A stretch of DNA of 64,000 nt from NCBI GenBank assembly GCA_036924835.1, contig JBAGRR010000001.1, forward strand, positions 2,046,001-2,110,000. Direction: 5' to 3'. Below are positions 36,505 to 45,602 of this stretch, piece by piece (position 1 is the stretch's first letter; each line of letters starts with the position of its first letter). The position numbers and the translations under genes were made by a program. The notes below the pieces were generated by a model, which saw only the letters and a program-made list of their open reading frames with translations, was not told the DNA's origin and ran no database searches. This stretch comes from Nitrobacteraceae bacterium AZCC 1564 (GTDB taxonomy: Bacteria > Pseudomonadota > Alphaproteobacteria > Rhizobiales > Xanthobacteraceae).

Positions 36505-37713
36505 ATGAAAAAACTGCCCGTCACCGTGCTCTCCGGCTTCCTCGGAGCTGGGAAAACCGCCCTCATGAATCATGTGCTCAACAACCGGCAGGGCCTGCGA
36601 GTGGCTGTGATCGTGAACGACATGAGCGAGGTGAACATCGACGCGGATCTCATCCGCGATGGTGGTGCGAACCTGTCACGGACTGACGAAACGCTGGTCG
36701 AGATGACCAACGGGTGTATCTGCTGCACGTTGCGGGACGACCTGCTCAAAGAAGTCCGCCAACTCGCTCAGGATCAACGTTTTGATTATCTGCTGATCGA
36801 ATCCACCGGCATTTCCGAGCCCCTGCCCGTCGCAGCAACCTTCGACTTCCGTGATGAAAGCGGCCAAAGCCTCGGCGACGTCGCCAAGCTCGACACTATG
36901 GTCACGGTGGTCGATGCCGTGAACCTGCTTCGAGATTACGCGTCGCACGATTTCCTGCGGGATCGCGGTGAATCCCTCGGCGAGCAAGACAAGCGCACGC
37001 TGGTCGACCTGCTCGTCGATCAGATCGAGTTTGCCGATACAATCGTGCTCAATAAGGTTGATGATGCCACGCCGGCACAGCGCGAGGCCGCACGAAGCAT
37101 TCTCAAGGCGCTCAATCCCGAAGCAGAGATTATCGAGGCCAATTTTTCAAAGGTGTCGCTGAACAAGATTTTGAATACGGGGCGTTTCGATTTCGAGAAG
37201 GCACAACAGCACCCGGTATGGTTCAAGGAACTTTACGGCTTCGCCAGCCACGTCCCAGAAACAGAAGAGTACGGCGTCAGCAATTTCGTCTATCGTGCGC
37301 GCCGTCCGTTCGACCCGCAGAAATTTCACGCCTTTATCACATCAAGTTGGCCCGGCGTCATTCGCGCCAAAGGTCATTTTTGGCTAGCGACGCGACCACA
37401 ATGGGTCGGTGAGCTCAGTCAGGCCGGCGCCATCGTGCGCAACGAAGCCATGGGCTTCTGGTGGGCGGCTATCCCGAAGGAGCGCTGGCCGGATCATCCG
37501 GAATGGCGCGCGGCCATCGAAAAGAACTGGTCGGAGGTATGGGGCGACCGGCGACAGGAAATCGTCTTCATCGGCCACGGCATGGATCGCGCTGAACTCA
37601 CACGCCGCCTCGATGCATGCCTGGTCACCTCCGGCAAAGCCGGCGCGATGGATGTCGAGGCGTGGGCCAAACTGCCGGATCCGTTTCCGATCTGGCGGCG
37701 CGCGGCCGCATAG
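36505..37713 (+). CDS. zigA: Zinc metallochaperone GTPase, COG0523 family
   Basis: 402 residues. P-loop GFLGAGKT (11-18), the family metal motif CxCC at C71-C73-C74 ('MTNGCICCTLRDD'), 'IESTGISEPLPVAATF' and the guanine-specificity 'NKVD'. A C-terminal CobW_C domain follows ('GVSNFVYRARRPFDPQKFHAF'). The start 'KKLPVTVLSGFLGAGKT' and 'VAVIVNDMSEVNIDA' resemble the ZigA group, which moves zinc to client enzymes under zinc shortage. A Zur box lies upstream, which fits. The symbol is by resemblance. Confidence 0.9.
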   Translation: MKKLPVTVLSGFLGAGKTALMNHVLNNRQGLRVAVIVNDMSEVNIDADLIRDGGANLSRTDETLVEMTNGCICCTLRDDLLKEVRQLAQDQRFDYLLIESTGISEPLPVAATFDFRDESGQSLGDVAKLDTMVTVVDAVNLLRDYASHDFLRDRGESLGEQDKRTLVDLLVDQIEFADTIVLNKVDDATPAQREAARSILKALNPEAEIIEANFSKVSLNKILNTGRFDFEKAQQHPVWFKELYGFASHVPETEEYGVSNFVYRARRPFDPQKFHAFITSSWPGVIRAKGHFWLATRPQWVGELSQAGAIVRNEAMGFWWAAIPKERWPDHPEWRAAIEKNWSEVWGDRRQEIVFIGHGMDRAELTRRLDACLVTSGKAGAMDVEAWAKLPDPFPIWRRAAA

Positions 37714-37929
37714 CTCTTCGAACGAAGCCGGCTAGACACAAAGCGATCGGTCGTGTCGATGCGCTTGCGGCGCAGATGGCGCAGTTCCGCCACGACCCCG
37801 TGCGATCCGAAATCCGCGAGCGAACATCGCACAGAAGAAAAGGCAGCGAATTAGCTGTCTTCGATTTCAAACTTTATTAAGGAATGGCGCGAAGGGAACC
37901 AGGGTTGCGCGAACGGCCCGCTGTTTTTC

Positions 37930-37946
37930 TTAACGATAATCGTTAA
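37930..37946. promoter_or_regulatory. Perfect palindrome upstream of the HD-GYP gene
   Basis: TTAACGAT-A-ATCGTTAA, 66 bp before the start codon. The spacing between the TTAA halves is 9, so it is not a CtrA box. It may be an operator or part of the promoter. The 299-bp gap it lies in (37714-38012) holds nothing else that I see. Confidence 0.4.
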
Positions 37947-38012
37947 GGGTCGAGAACAGTTTTTTCGGTACCACTTTGGGCTGCATCTACCGAACGCCCC
38001 GAAGAGGACGAC

Positions 38013-39104
38013 ATGGCCCTGGCGGAAAGATCTCAAAAAAAGAGACGCCTGCTGCTTGCATCGGACATCGAGGATCAAAGCGAAGAGCTCGCGGACATCC
38101 TGCGCAATGCCGGCAACGTCGAAACAATCTCGATTTTCGACCTCCCCGATCATCCGGCAAGCGACTTCTCGGGCGTGGTCGTCGATATCGACCTCACCTC
38201 CGTCGAAGCGGTTCAACGCGTTCGCACTAAACTCACTCGCAAGGCCTATCAAGCCCTGCCGCGGCTGTTCGTGCTCGCGGACTCATTGCACCACGGGTCC
38301 GCGCAGGCATGGGCGCTCGGCGCGACCGATACCATTCAGCGGCCGTTCGATCCCGACAGCATCCTGCATCGTATCCGTCACGCTTTTCCCGAGACCCCGG
38401 AAGACGAGCATACCAGCGCGGCAAGAATTCTCGCCAAGGGCGTCGCTGCCGCGCAGGCTGTGATGGTCAAAATCTTCCAGCGGCTACCGGCAGGCACGCC
38501 TCTCACCTTTGAGGATGTGATGAAAGCCGAGGCGCAGATCCTTGAAGCGCTCAAGCGAAGCTCGCTGAAGGACTGGCTCGCTGCGGTCAGCAAGCATCAC
38601 AAGCGCAGCTATCGGCATACGCTCGTTGTGACGGGTTACGCGGTCGCATTCTCTCAGTATCTCGGCATGCGCGATGAGGACCAGCGCCGGATTGCGCGCG
38701 CGGCACTCGTCCATGACGTCGGCAAAGCCTTCATTCCGGTCATCATCCTCGAGAAATCCGGAGAGCTGACCGACGAAGAGAATGCCATCATGGCAGAGCA
38801 TGTCCGCCTGGGTTACGACGCGCTCAAGAAGCAGGGCGGATTCCCCGGAGAAATGCTCGACGTCGTGCTGCATCATCACGAGATGCTGGACGGCACTGGA
38901 TACCCTGACGGCCTTCTTTCCGACCGCATCAGCGACATCGTCCGCATCATTACCTTGGTTGACACCTACGCGATGCTGATGGAGCCGCATGACGACATGC
39001 CTGTTATGACTCCTGACCAAGCATTTGGAGTCATGGAATTGATGAACGGAAAGCTCGACAGCGCACTGCTGCAAGCCTTCCGCCCGGTGGCATTCGGAGT
39101 TTAA
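38013..39104 (+). CDS. HD-GYP domain protein with degenerate receiver-like N-terminus
   Basis: 363 residues. Residues 11-125 look like a receiver fold ('RLLLASDIEDQSEELADIL', 'GVVVDIDL' with D58/D60, 'TDTIQRPFD' where receivers have KPF). Residues 185-340 are an HD-GYP domain: HD at 234-235 ('ALVHDVGKAFIP'), HHHE at 287-290 and DGTGYP at 293-298. Such domains hydrolyse cyclic di-GMP, so it likely lowers c-di-GMP. Unusual is the missing Lys of the receiver, so phosphorylation is doubtful. A perfect palindrome lies upstream. Confidence 0.88.
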   Translation: MALAERSQKKRRLLLASDIEDQSEELADILRNAGNVETISIFDLPDHPASDFSGVVVDIDLTSVEAVQRVRTKLTRKAYQALPRLFVLADSLHHGSAQAWALGATDTIQRPFDPDSILHRIRHAFPETPEDEHTSAARILAKGVAAAQAVMVKIFQRLPAGTPLTFEDVMKAEAQILEALKRSSLKDWLAAVSKHHKRSYRHTLVVTGYAVAFSQYLGMRDEDQRRIARAALVHDVGKAFIPVIILEKSGELTDEENAIMAEHVRLGYDALKKQGGFPGEMLDVVLHHHEMLDGTGYPDGLLSDRISDIVRIITLVDTYAMLMEPHDDMPVMTPDQAFGVMELMNGKLDSALLQAFRPVAFGV

Positions 39105-39135
39105 GCTCTCTCACATTCGAGCGCGCTGACCAGCT

Positions 39136-39302
39136 CTAGTGTCCCGAATCCAAAGTCCGCACTATCGTGCAGCGCGCTCCGCAGCGGAATTTGGATTCGA
39201 GAGGACACTAGTAAATCTATGATTCTAGTGTGGTTCAGGTTCAGAAGTTCGCTGGAAGGACTCGCAGGAAAAATCGGGCGAACTTCTGAACCACCACACT
39301 AG
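39136..39302 (+). repeat. Double-hairpin palindromic element, class A, forward (copy 5)
   Basis: Arm 1 (39136-39211): CTAGTGTCC, stem GAATCCAAAGTCCGC / GCGGAATTTGGATTC, GGACACTAG. Linker TAAATCTATGATT. Arm 2 (39225-39302): CTAGTGTGG, stem GTTCAGAAGTTCGC / GCGAACTTCTGAAC, CCACACTAG. It begins 32 bp after the HD-GYP stop codon and forms, with copy 6, direct repeats around the tautomerase gene. Confidence 0.93.
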
Positions 39303-39373
39303 GTGCTTCACCTCTTGCAACGATGCAACGATAAGCAGACATCTTCTGTAATCATCAACACAGGAGCGATGCC

Positions 39374-39754
39374 ATGCCCTTCGTCCGCATTGATCTCGCC
39401 AAAGGAAAAACACCCAGCCATCGCAAGGCAATCGGCGAAATCGTCTACAAGGCGATGACCGAGATCATCAATGTACCCAAGGACGACAAATTCCAGGTCA
39501 TCACCGAGCACGAGGCGGACGACCTGAATTTTCCCGAAAGCTATCTTGGCATCACCTACAGCAAGGACATCGTCTTCATTCAAATCACCCTCAACACCGG
39601 GCGAACGATCGACATGAAGAAGGCGTTCTACAAGCGCATTGCGGACGATCTGCACGAGCAGCTCAAGATCCGCCGCGAAGACATCATTATAAATCTGGTT
39701 GAAGTCGCCAAAGAGAACTGGTCATTCGGGAACGGCATCGCACAGTACGGTTGA
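39374..39754 (+). CDS. Tautomerase family protein (4-oxalocrotonate tautomerase-like)
   Basis: 126 residues starting MPFVRIDL, which leaves Pro as the N-terminal catalytic residue after Met removal, as in this superfamily. The length fits the double-length Tautomerase_2 group ('KFQVITEHEADDLNFP', 'YSKDIVFIQITLNTGRTIDMKKAFYKRIADDL'). Two direct copies of the palindromic element flank it: one 71 bp upstream, the other 6 bp downstream. AGGAG lies upstream of the ATG. The substrate is unknown. Confidence 0.9.
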   Translation: MPFVRIDLAKGKTPSHRKAIGEIVYKAMTEIINVPKDDKFQVITEHEADDLNFPESYLGITYSKDIVFIQITLNTGRTIDMKKAFYKRIADDLHEQLKIRREDIIINLVEVAKENWSFGNGIAQYG

Positions 39755-39760
39755 CGTGCA

Positions 39761-39928
39761 CTAGTGTCCTGAATCCAAAGTTCGCCTCATCGTGCAGCAC
39801 GTTCCGAAGCGAACTTTGGATTCGAAAGGACACTAGCAAATTTATGATTCTAGTGTGGTTGAAGTTCAGAAGTTCGCCGGAAGTGACTTGCAGGAAAAAA
39901 CGAGCGAACTTCTGAACCACCACACTAG
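39761..39928 (+). repeat. Double-hairpin palindromic element, class A, forward (copy 6)
   Basis: Arm 1 (39761-39836): CTAGTGTCC, stem GAATCCAAAGTTCGC / GCGAACTTTGGATTC, GGACACTAG. Linker CAAATTTATGATT. Arm 2 (39850-39928): CTAGTGTGG, stem TTCAGAAGTTCGC / GCGAACTTCTGAA, CCACACTAG. It is the cleanest copy, squeezed between the tautomerase stop (6 bp) and the convergent YdeI-type gene stop (2 bp). Confidence 0.95.
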
Positions 39929-39930
39929 CG

Positions 39931-40596
39931 CTATTTCGTCTTGGGAGAAGCCTTCCGCGGATAAATCGTTTCGCCACGACTCAGCATCGTGACGAACGTT
40001 TCGATGCGGCGGGCGCGCGTTTCCGCCTTCTTTGCGGTGTGGACGCGATGCAGGATCGCGTAGCGGTTGACGCTGTCCAGTGTCGCAAAGAAGCTCTTGG
40101 CTTTCTTATCCCGCGCTAATGCGGCATCGAGATCTTCTGGAACCGTTGCCGTGCTTTGCGGCGCGTAGGCTGCATCCCACCTGCCGTCCGATTTCGCTTG
40201 CTCAACATGACGCAGGCCTGCGGCCGTCATACGCCCTTCCTTCATGAGCGCGAGGGCACGATCGCGATTCTTTCCCGACCATTTGCTGCTGGCCTTGCGC
40301 GGCGTGAAGCGGACCAGCCACCAATCCTCGTCAAATTTGTCGAGTTGACCATCGATCCAACCATGACAAAGCGCGCCGTCGATGGCTTCCTGGCGAGAGA
40401 CACTCGCTGCCTTTGCCGATTTCTTGGCAAGCTTGAGCCACACGCCGCGCGACGTTCCAGGCTGCGCTTTGAGCCAAGATTCCCACGCCTCCAGCGAGGC
40501 GAACGCCTTGATCGGAAGATCGCGTGAAGGCTTAGCTTTGGAAGGCTTGGCCTTGGAAGACTTAACGTTAGAAGATTTGGCGTCGCCGACCGTCAT
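39931..40596 (-). CDS. YdeI/OmpD-associated family protein
   Basis: 221 residues. A Lys/Ser-rich start (AKSSNVKSSKAKPSKAKPS) with a repeated KAKPS is followed by the YdeI domain: 'FASLEAWESWLKAQPGTSRGVWLKLAKK', 'EAIDGALCHGWIDGQLDKFDEDWWLVRFTPRKASSKWSGKNRDRA', then a C-terminal 'VPEDLDAALARDKKAKSFFATLDSVNRYAILHRVHTAKKAETRARRI'. The family is named for association with polymyxin or porin phenotypes; the biochemistry is unclear. It overlaps the ubiK stop by 4 bp, and its own stop is 2 bp from copy 6. Confidence 0.87.
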   Translation of the reverse strand: MTVGDAKSSNVKSSKAKPSKAKPSRDLPIKAFASLEAWESWLKAQPGTSRGVWLKLAKKSAKAASVSRQEAIDGALCHGWIDGQLDKFDEDWWLVRFTPRKASSKWSGKNRDRALALMKEGRMTAAGLRHVEQAKSDGRWDAAYAPQSTATVPEDLDAALARDKKAKSFFATLDSVNRYAILHRVHTAKKAETRARRIETFVTMLSRGETIYPRKASPKTK

Positions 40597-40856
40597 GTTT
40601 CCGCGACAGGGCTTAGCTTCTTCTCAAGAGCCTCGATGCGCGCCTTGAGGGCGTCGTTTTCCTCGCGCGCGAGACGGGCCATATCCTTGACCGCCTCGAA
40701 TTCTTCGCGCTTGACGAGATCGAGATCGCGAAGGATGCGCTCCGCCTGACCGCGGATCACAGTCTCCATTTCGCGCTTCACACCCTGCGCAGCGCCCGCC
40801 GCATCGTTCATCAACCGCGCAACGTCGTCAAAAAACCGATTGGTGGTCTGCGTCAT
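40593..40856 (-). CDS. ubiK: UbiK-type accessory factor (ubiquinone biosynthesis)
   Basis: 87 residues from the ATG; GGAG lies 8 nt upstream, and the extension to 40862 begins with TTG. The start 'MTQTTNRFFDDVARLMNDAAGAAQGVKREMETVIRGQAERIL' in part and a C-terminal coiled coil ('EENDALKARIEALEKKL') match the UbiK/YqiC (BMFP) family, which helps late ubiquinone-ring steps at the membrane. It overlaps the downstream YdeI-like gene by 4 bp. Confidence 0.85.
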   Translation of the reverse strand: MTQTTNRFFDDVARLMNDAAGAAQGVKREMETVIRGQAERILRDLDLVKREEFEAVKDMARLAREENDALKARIEALEKKLSPVAET

Positions 40857-40980
40857 AATCAAACTCCGAAAGACGATTTGCCGCTCGCGGCCCGTTCAGA
40901 CAATGGTGATAGCGCAGCCGCGACGCAAGATGTAAGAAGCCCAAATCGAGCCCGTCATCCTTGCCGGAACCAGTCCGTTC

Positions 40981-41826
40981 ATGATGCTCACCATCACATT
41001 CCCCGTCTTCGACCCTGTCGCCATCGCCATTGGGCCGATCGCGATCCGGTGGTACGCGCTCGCTTATATCGGCGGTATTGTACTCGGCTGGATCTATGCA
41101 CGCAAAATCATTCGCAGCGAACGGCTGTGGGGTGGTAAGGCACCGTTCACAGTGGTCGATTTCGATGATTTCATCCTGTGGGTGACGCTCGGCATCATCC
41201 TCGGCGGCCGCACCGGCTATGTGTTGTTTTACAATCTTCCTTATTTTGCCCAGCATCCGACCGAAATCTTCGAACTCTGGAAAGGCGGCATGTCTTTCCA
41301 TGGCGGCTTCACAGGCTGCGTTATCGCTGTGCTGCTGTTTGGCTGGAAGCGTAACATTTCTGTCTTGTCGCTCGGTGACGTGACCTGCGCGGTTGGGCCG
41401 ATTGGTTTGCTGCTCGGACGTCTGGCGAACTTCATCAACAGCGAATTGTGGGGCCGCCATGCGGACCCGAGCCTGCCCTGGGCGATGATTTTCCCCAATG
41501 GCGGGCCGCTGCCGCGCCATCCGAGCCAGCTTTACGAAGCCGGGCTCGAGGGCATCGTGCTGTTCATCATTCTAGCGCTTCTGATTCGCGCCGGTGCGCT
41601 GAAACGCCCCGGTTTCATCATCGGTGCGTTTGCAACGTTCTATGGCATTTTCCGTATTATAGGTGAATTCTTCCGTGAACCCGATCCGCAGCTCGGCTTT
41701 CTGTGGGGCGGATTGACGATGGGAATGTTACTGTCGATTCCAATGATCATCGTGGGTATCGCGTTCATGCTCACCGCATGGAAGCGGGGCCCCCGAAATA
41801 CCGATGTTGGAGCAACCGGGGCGTGA
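40981..41826 (+). CDS. lgt: Prolipoprotein diacylglyceryl transferase
   Basis: 281 residues with seven membrane helices. Transfers diacylglyceryl to the lipobox Cys in the inner membrane. Seen: '[16 protein letters not shown]', the conserved '[11 protein letters not shown]' with the essential His, '[13 protein letters not shown]' with the essential Arg and Asn, and '[13 protein letters not shown]'. The next two genes (MidA-type methyltransferase and pgeF) follow on the same strand. Confidence 0.96.
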   Translation: MMLTITFPVFDPVAIAIGPIAIRWYALAYIGGIVLGWIYARKIIRSERLWGGKAPFTVVDFDDFILWVTLGIILGGRTGYVLFYNLPYFAQHPTEIFELWKGGMSFHGGFTGCVIAVLLFGWKRNISVLSLGDVTCAVGPIGLLLGRLANFINSELWGRHADPSLPWAMIFPNGGPLPRHPSQLYEAGLEGIVLFIILALLIRAGALKRPGFIIGAFATFYGIFRIIGEFFREPDPQLGFLWGGLTMGMLLSIPMIIVGIAFMLTAWKRGPRNTDVGATGA

Positions 41827-41869
41827 AGTTGGGAACGCTGGTTGCTCGAACGTAGCCTGAAAGATCGCC

Positions 41870-43009
41870 GTGCCCGATTATGGTCCCCTTGAAACCTTGA
41901 TCCGCAACCAGATCGCGAAGAGCGGCCCGATGCCGGTTTCGCGTTACATGCAGATGTGTCTGACGCATCCGCAGTATGGCTACTACCTGAAGCGTGACCC
42001 ACTTGGGCGCGACGGCGATTTCATTACCGCGCCTGAAGTCAGTCAGATGTTCGGCGAACTGGTAGGCCTGTGGGCAGCGTCAGTCTGGAATGCCATGGGC
42101 ATGCCCGAGCATGTCATGTTCATCGAGTTGGGGCCGGGCCGCGGCACCATGATGGCAGATGCGCTTCGCGCGATCCGCATTCTCCCGGCTTTTCATCAAG
42201 CCATCAGCGTCCATCTGGTCGAAGCGAGTCCGACGCTACGCGAACAACAACGCATCAAGCTCGGTGATGCGGCCCATGTCGAATGGTATGGAAGCCTCGA
42301 CGAGGTTCCGGAGGGCCCCGCCATCATTCTCGCCAACGAGTATTTCGATGCGCTGCCGATCCATCAGGCGGTGAAACGCGAAACCGGATGGCACGAGCGG
42401 GTCATCGAAGTGGATGATGAGATCTTTGCCTACGGCGTGGCGAAGGATCCGATGCCGCGCTTCGAAGTCCTGTTGCCGCCGCAAGTGCGCGCCGCCCCCA
42501 ATGGGGCGATCTTCGAATGGCGACCCAATACCGAAATCATGACAATCGCACGCCGCGTCCGCGATCAGGGTGGCGCTGCGCTGATCATTGATTACGGTCA
42601 TGTCCGCAGCGACGCGGGAGACACGTTCCAAGCTGTCGCAAAGCACGCCTTCGCCAACCCGCTGCAGCATCCCGGCGACGCCGACGTCACCGCACATGTG
42701 GATTTTCAGGCGCTGGCGCGTGCAGCCGAGGATATCGGTGCGCGTGCACATGGACCGGTCGAGCAAGGCGCGTTTCTCAACCGGCTCGGCATCGAAACCC
42801 GCGCTCATACGCTGATGAAGAACGCATCTCCGGAACAGGCGGCAATCATTTCGTCGGCGTTGAAGCGCCTGACAGGTTCAGGAAAAGAAGGAATGGGATC
42901 GCTCTTCAAGGTGCTCGGGATTTCCCATCCCGCGATCGAAGTGCTTGCAGCACTGTCCGATCACGAGCCGGCCATGGGCGGCACGCTCAACGGGGTGCTC
43001 AAGCCATGA
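41870..43009 (+). CDS. MidA/NDUFAF7-type SAM-dependent methyltransferase
   Basis: 379 residues with a GTG start. The SAM-binding motif is 'FIELGPGRGTMMADAL'. Other family marks: 'MPVSRYMQMCLTHPQYGYYLKRDPLGRDGDFITAPEVSQMFGEL' in its key parts, 'ANEYFDALPIHQAV' and 'ALIIDYGHVRSDAGDTFQAV'. In mitochondria NDUFAF7 dimethylates an Arg in complex I; the bacterial role is inferred to be similar. The stop overlaps the pgeF start by 4 bp (ATGA). Confidence 0.92.
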   Translation: MPDYGPLETLIRNQIAKSGPMPVSRYMQMCLTHPQYGYYLKRDPLGRDGDFITAPEVSQMFGELVGLWAASVWNAMGMPEHVMFIELGPGRGTMMADALRAIRILPAFHQAISVHLVEASPTLREQQRIKLGDAAHVEWYGSLDEVPEGPAIILANEYFDALPIHQAVKRETGWHERVIEVDDEIFAYGVAKDPMPRFEVLLPPQVRAAPNGAIFEWRPNTEIMTIARRVRDQGGAALIIDYGHVRSDAGDTFQAVAKHAFANPLQHPGDADVTAHVDFQALARAAEDIGARAHGPVEQGAFLNRLGIETRAHTLMKNASPEQAAIISSALKRLTGSGKEGMGSLFKVLGISHPAIEVLAALSDHEPAMGGTLNGVLKP

Positions 43010-43773
43010 AGTTCGGATCGCCTTTGTTGCTGGCCGTGCCGGGCATACGGCATGCATTCTTCACCCGTGAAGGCGGCGTTTCAGGCGGCATCTATGCCAG
43101 TCTCAATGGCGGCGTCGGGTCCAAAGACGATCCCACGCATGTCGCGGAAAACCGCCGGCGCATGGCAGAAGAGCTCAGGGTCAAGCCCACGGATTTCCTG
43201 ACCGCATTTCAAATTCATTCGCCCGATGTCGTGGTCGCGACCGAACCATGGGATACGGCGTCACGCCCTCACGCCGACGCCATGGTGACCAAGACACCTG
43301 GCCTCGCCCTCGGTGTTTCCGCAGCCGATTGTGGGCCGGTGCTGTTCGTCGACCCGCAGGCACGCGTCATCGGAGCCACACATTCCGGCTGGAAGGGCGC
43401 GATCGGCGGCGTGCTTGAATCAACCATCACCGCCATGGAGGGGCTTGGTGCCGCGCGCGACAACATTATCGCGGCTGTCGGGCCGCTGATACGGCAGCAG
43501 AGCTATGAGGTTGGCGCGGAATTCGTCGCGCGCTTTACCGAGGCCGATCCGCACAATGCTGCATTTTTCGTCCCTTCGTCGCGCGCAAACCACTCGATGT
43601 TCGACCTCGCCGGGTACATCCGGCAGCGGCTGGAACGCGCAGGCATTTTGATGATCGACGATGTCGATGTCTGCACCTACGCCGACGAACGGATGTTCAG
43701 CTACCGCCGATCAGTCCACCGCAATGAGCCGGACTACGGCCGCAACATCCACGCCATCGTGCTGGAAGGGTAG
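43006..43773 (+). CDS. pgeF: Peptidoglycan editing factor (laccase-domain, YfiH type)
   Basis: 255 residues. Seen: 'HAFFTREGGVSGGIYASLNGG', 'QIHSPDVVV', the metal/active-site region 'VSAADCGPVLFVDP' and 'ATHSGWKGAIGGVLE', and 'DVCTYADERMFSYRR'. In E. coli the homologue removes wrongly incorporated amino acids from peptidoglycan precursors, and related proteins have purine nucleoside phosphorylase activity. Translationally coupled to the methyltransferase. It converges on the glycosyltransferase gene, 2 bp apart. Confidence 0.94.
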   Translation: MKFGSPLLLAVPGIRHAFFTREGGVSGGIYASLNGGVGSKDDPTHVAENRRRMAEELRVKPTDFLTAFQIHSPDVVVATEPWDTASRPHADAMVTKTPGLALGVSAADCGPVLFVDPQARVIGATHSGWKGAIGGVLESTITAMEGLGAARDNIIAAVGPLIRQQSYEVGAEFVARFTEADPHNAAFFVPSSRANHSMFDLAGYIRQRLERAGILMIDDVDVCTYADERMFSYRRSVHRNEPDYGRNIHAIVLEG

Positions 43774-43774
43774 G

Positions 43775-45379
43775 TTAACGAACAGATTGTTCGGCTTCCG
43801 ATGTCATGAACTCTCTGGATGGTCCACGACGAGGACCCGATGTCCGCTCTGGCTGGATGCGGGTGGATGGCAGCACAATGAGTGCTGCGATCTTCTTCGT
43901 GAGCCCGGGCTGCCCCCACAGACTGGTCTGTAATGTGAATTCGGAACGGATGAACGGCTCTGGCCTAAGGCTATCCATCCAGCCGATGCAACGAGCGTCT
44001 CCGACGAAGCACATCGCCGCCCATCCATCTTCGTTCGTCAATTGCGGTTCACCGAGTGAAAGGCGATAACGTGGATGATCCGGGCTGTAGAATGCAGTCG
44101 CAAACGCAAGATTGTCATCACCAGTAATGGTTGTGAATGGCATGTCGGTTGCTTCCCGCCACTGCTTAGTGATCTCCAGTGCCGCTCCACTCAGGAAATT
44201 CCTGTTCATGCCAAATGCATTCGTATTGCGATAGATCGCATGGAATGGCGCGGCGATCACGCACACCAACACAATTGCTAATACGGCGACCGCAAGGTTG
44301 ACCGTATCGAACCGTTCGATTTTGAATGTTGTTGCCGCCACTGCGATCACGACCGGCAGGAATAGTCCCTGCAAGCTCCAGAGCGGAGGAAGGTCGGTAC
44401 CGAGCGCGATAGCAACCAATGGCGGGAGTGCGATCGTGACAGCAAAAATCCAGGCCAGGAGCGTCAATCCGGTGTCAGGTCGGCGAAGATCCGAGACAAA
44501 CTTCTTCAGGTGCGATCGGACCATCAGACAAAAAGCGAAAGCCGGGAGCGCCAGATAGCCGGCCACCCCCAACGCAAATTGAATGGCTTCCTTGATTGAG
44601 TTTGCCCGCGTACTTCCGCCATGGGCCGCGAGCGCATAGTCAAACGGCGTCGAACCTGTAGTGACAAGCCACCACAGATGCGGGCCCAGCACCAGCAGCC
44701 CCACGATGGCGGATATCCACGGCGCCGGCGACATGAAATAGGTTCGGCGCTGGGGATGGGCTGCAGCCGCGATGACGAAGCCCACGAGCAGGAAGACCGA
44801 GTAATATTTGCCCAACATTGCCAAGGCGCTCGCCGCACCGGCGGCAATGGACCAAAGCAACTTTCGCGTCTCGAACGAGCGCAGAAAGCAATAGGTCGCC
44901 AAAGGCCAGGTCGCCAACAGCACGGTGTTGGCATTGAAGCGCGGCGCGTGAAACTGATACGCAGGCAACAAAAACAGCAACAGCAGGATGACGAGGCGCT
45001 TGTCGCCGCGCACAAAGCGGCGGCTAACAAGGTCGATGATGCTGAGCGCCAGAGCGGAATTCAGCATGGCGAGAAGATGAAACGACCAGTCAGCAGGCGG
45101 AAACACGAGGCTCCACACCCCTGCAATCCAGCCCATGAGTGGGGGATGCTTCGCATGCCCCCACGCGAATTCGCGTCCGAGCGACCAAGTTTCCAGGACG
45201 TCAGGATGGAGATCGCCACTCTGATAGGCGACGATCAGAAATGCCGTCCAAATCACAACGAAAGCCGACAGAAAAGCTTTCAGGGCCCAGCCCTGGTCCA
45301 CTCCATCGAGCCACCACTCAAAGGGTCTGCGCCAGCGCGACGCGTGAAATGAGGCCACTTCGGCCGAGGCAGGAATCAT
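43775..45379 (-). CDS. Membrane glycosyltransferase, GT39/ArnT-like (PMT_2)
   Basis: 534 residues with about 10-12 membrane helices and a soluble C-terminal part. The N-terminal luminal motif around 'GDLHPDVLETWSLGREFAWGHAKHPPLMGWIAGVWSLVFPP' has the acidic residue and 'KHPPLMGW' typical of GT-C enzymes. The last 100 residues are periplasmic ('PFTTITGDDNLAFATAFYSPDHPRYRLSLGEPQLTNEDGWAAMCFVGD' in part). It likely transfers a sugar from a polyprenyl phosphate to lipid A or another surface acceptor; the acceptor is unknown. Confidence 0.85.
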   Translation of the reverse strand: MIPASAEVASFHASRWRRPFEWWLDGVDQGWALKAFLSAFVVIWTAFLIVAYQSGDLHPDVLETWSLGREFAWGHAKHPPLMGWIAGVWSLVFPPADWSFHLLAMLNSALALSIIDLVSRRFVRGDKRLVILLLLFLLPAYQFHAPRFNANTVLLATWPLATYCFLRSFETRKLLWSIAAGAASALAMLGKYYSVFLLVGFVIAAAAHPQRRTYFMSPAPWISAIVGLLVLGPHLWWLVTTGSTPFDYALAAHGGSTRANSIKEAIQFALGVAGYLALPAFAFCLMVRSHLKKFVSDLRRPDTGLTLLAWIFAVTIALPPLVAIALGTDLPPLWSLQGLFLPVVIAVAATTFKIERFDTVNLAVAVLAIVLVCVIAAPFHAIYRNTNAFGMNRNFLSGAALEITKQWREATDMPFTTITGDDNLAFATAFYSPDHPRYRLSLGEPQLTNEDGWAAMCFVGDARCIGWMDSLRPEPFIRSEFTLQTSLWGQPGLTKKIAALIVLPSTRIQPERTSGPRRGPSREFMTSEAEQSVR

Positions 45380-45602
45380 CTAAAGCAACAATCAAGAATC
45401 GATGCCGCCATTTATAAAAAAAGATGGTTTATAACTGGTAAACCTTTTGTTTTTCTTATCTTTTTGCGGACCATTTATTAACGGCGCGTCGTAGAGGCAC
45501 GTCTTCGCCCTAGACGTTAATGCATTTTAACGATATCGCTCCGCCCGTCCTGCAGAACCGGATTTGAAACTGCGGACAGGTGATGTTCGGGCGACGACAG
45601 GC

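Noticed and set aside
37930-37946. CtrA box at the palindrome
   Set aside because: The spacing between the TTAA halves is 9 nt, not 7.
45517-45531. CtrA box upstream of the lipoprotein gene
   Set aside because: TTAA-N6-TTAAC; the spacer is 6 instead of 7, so I do not list it.
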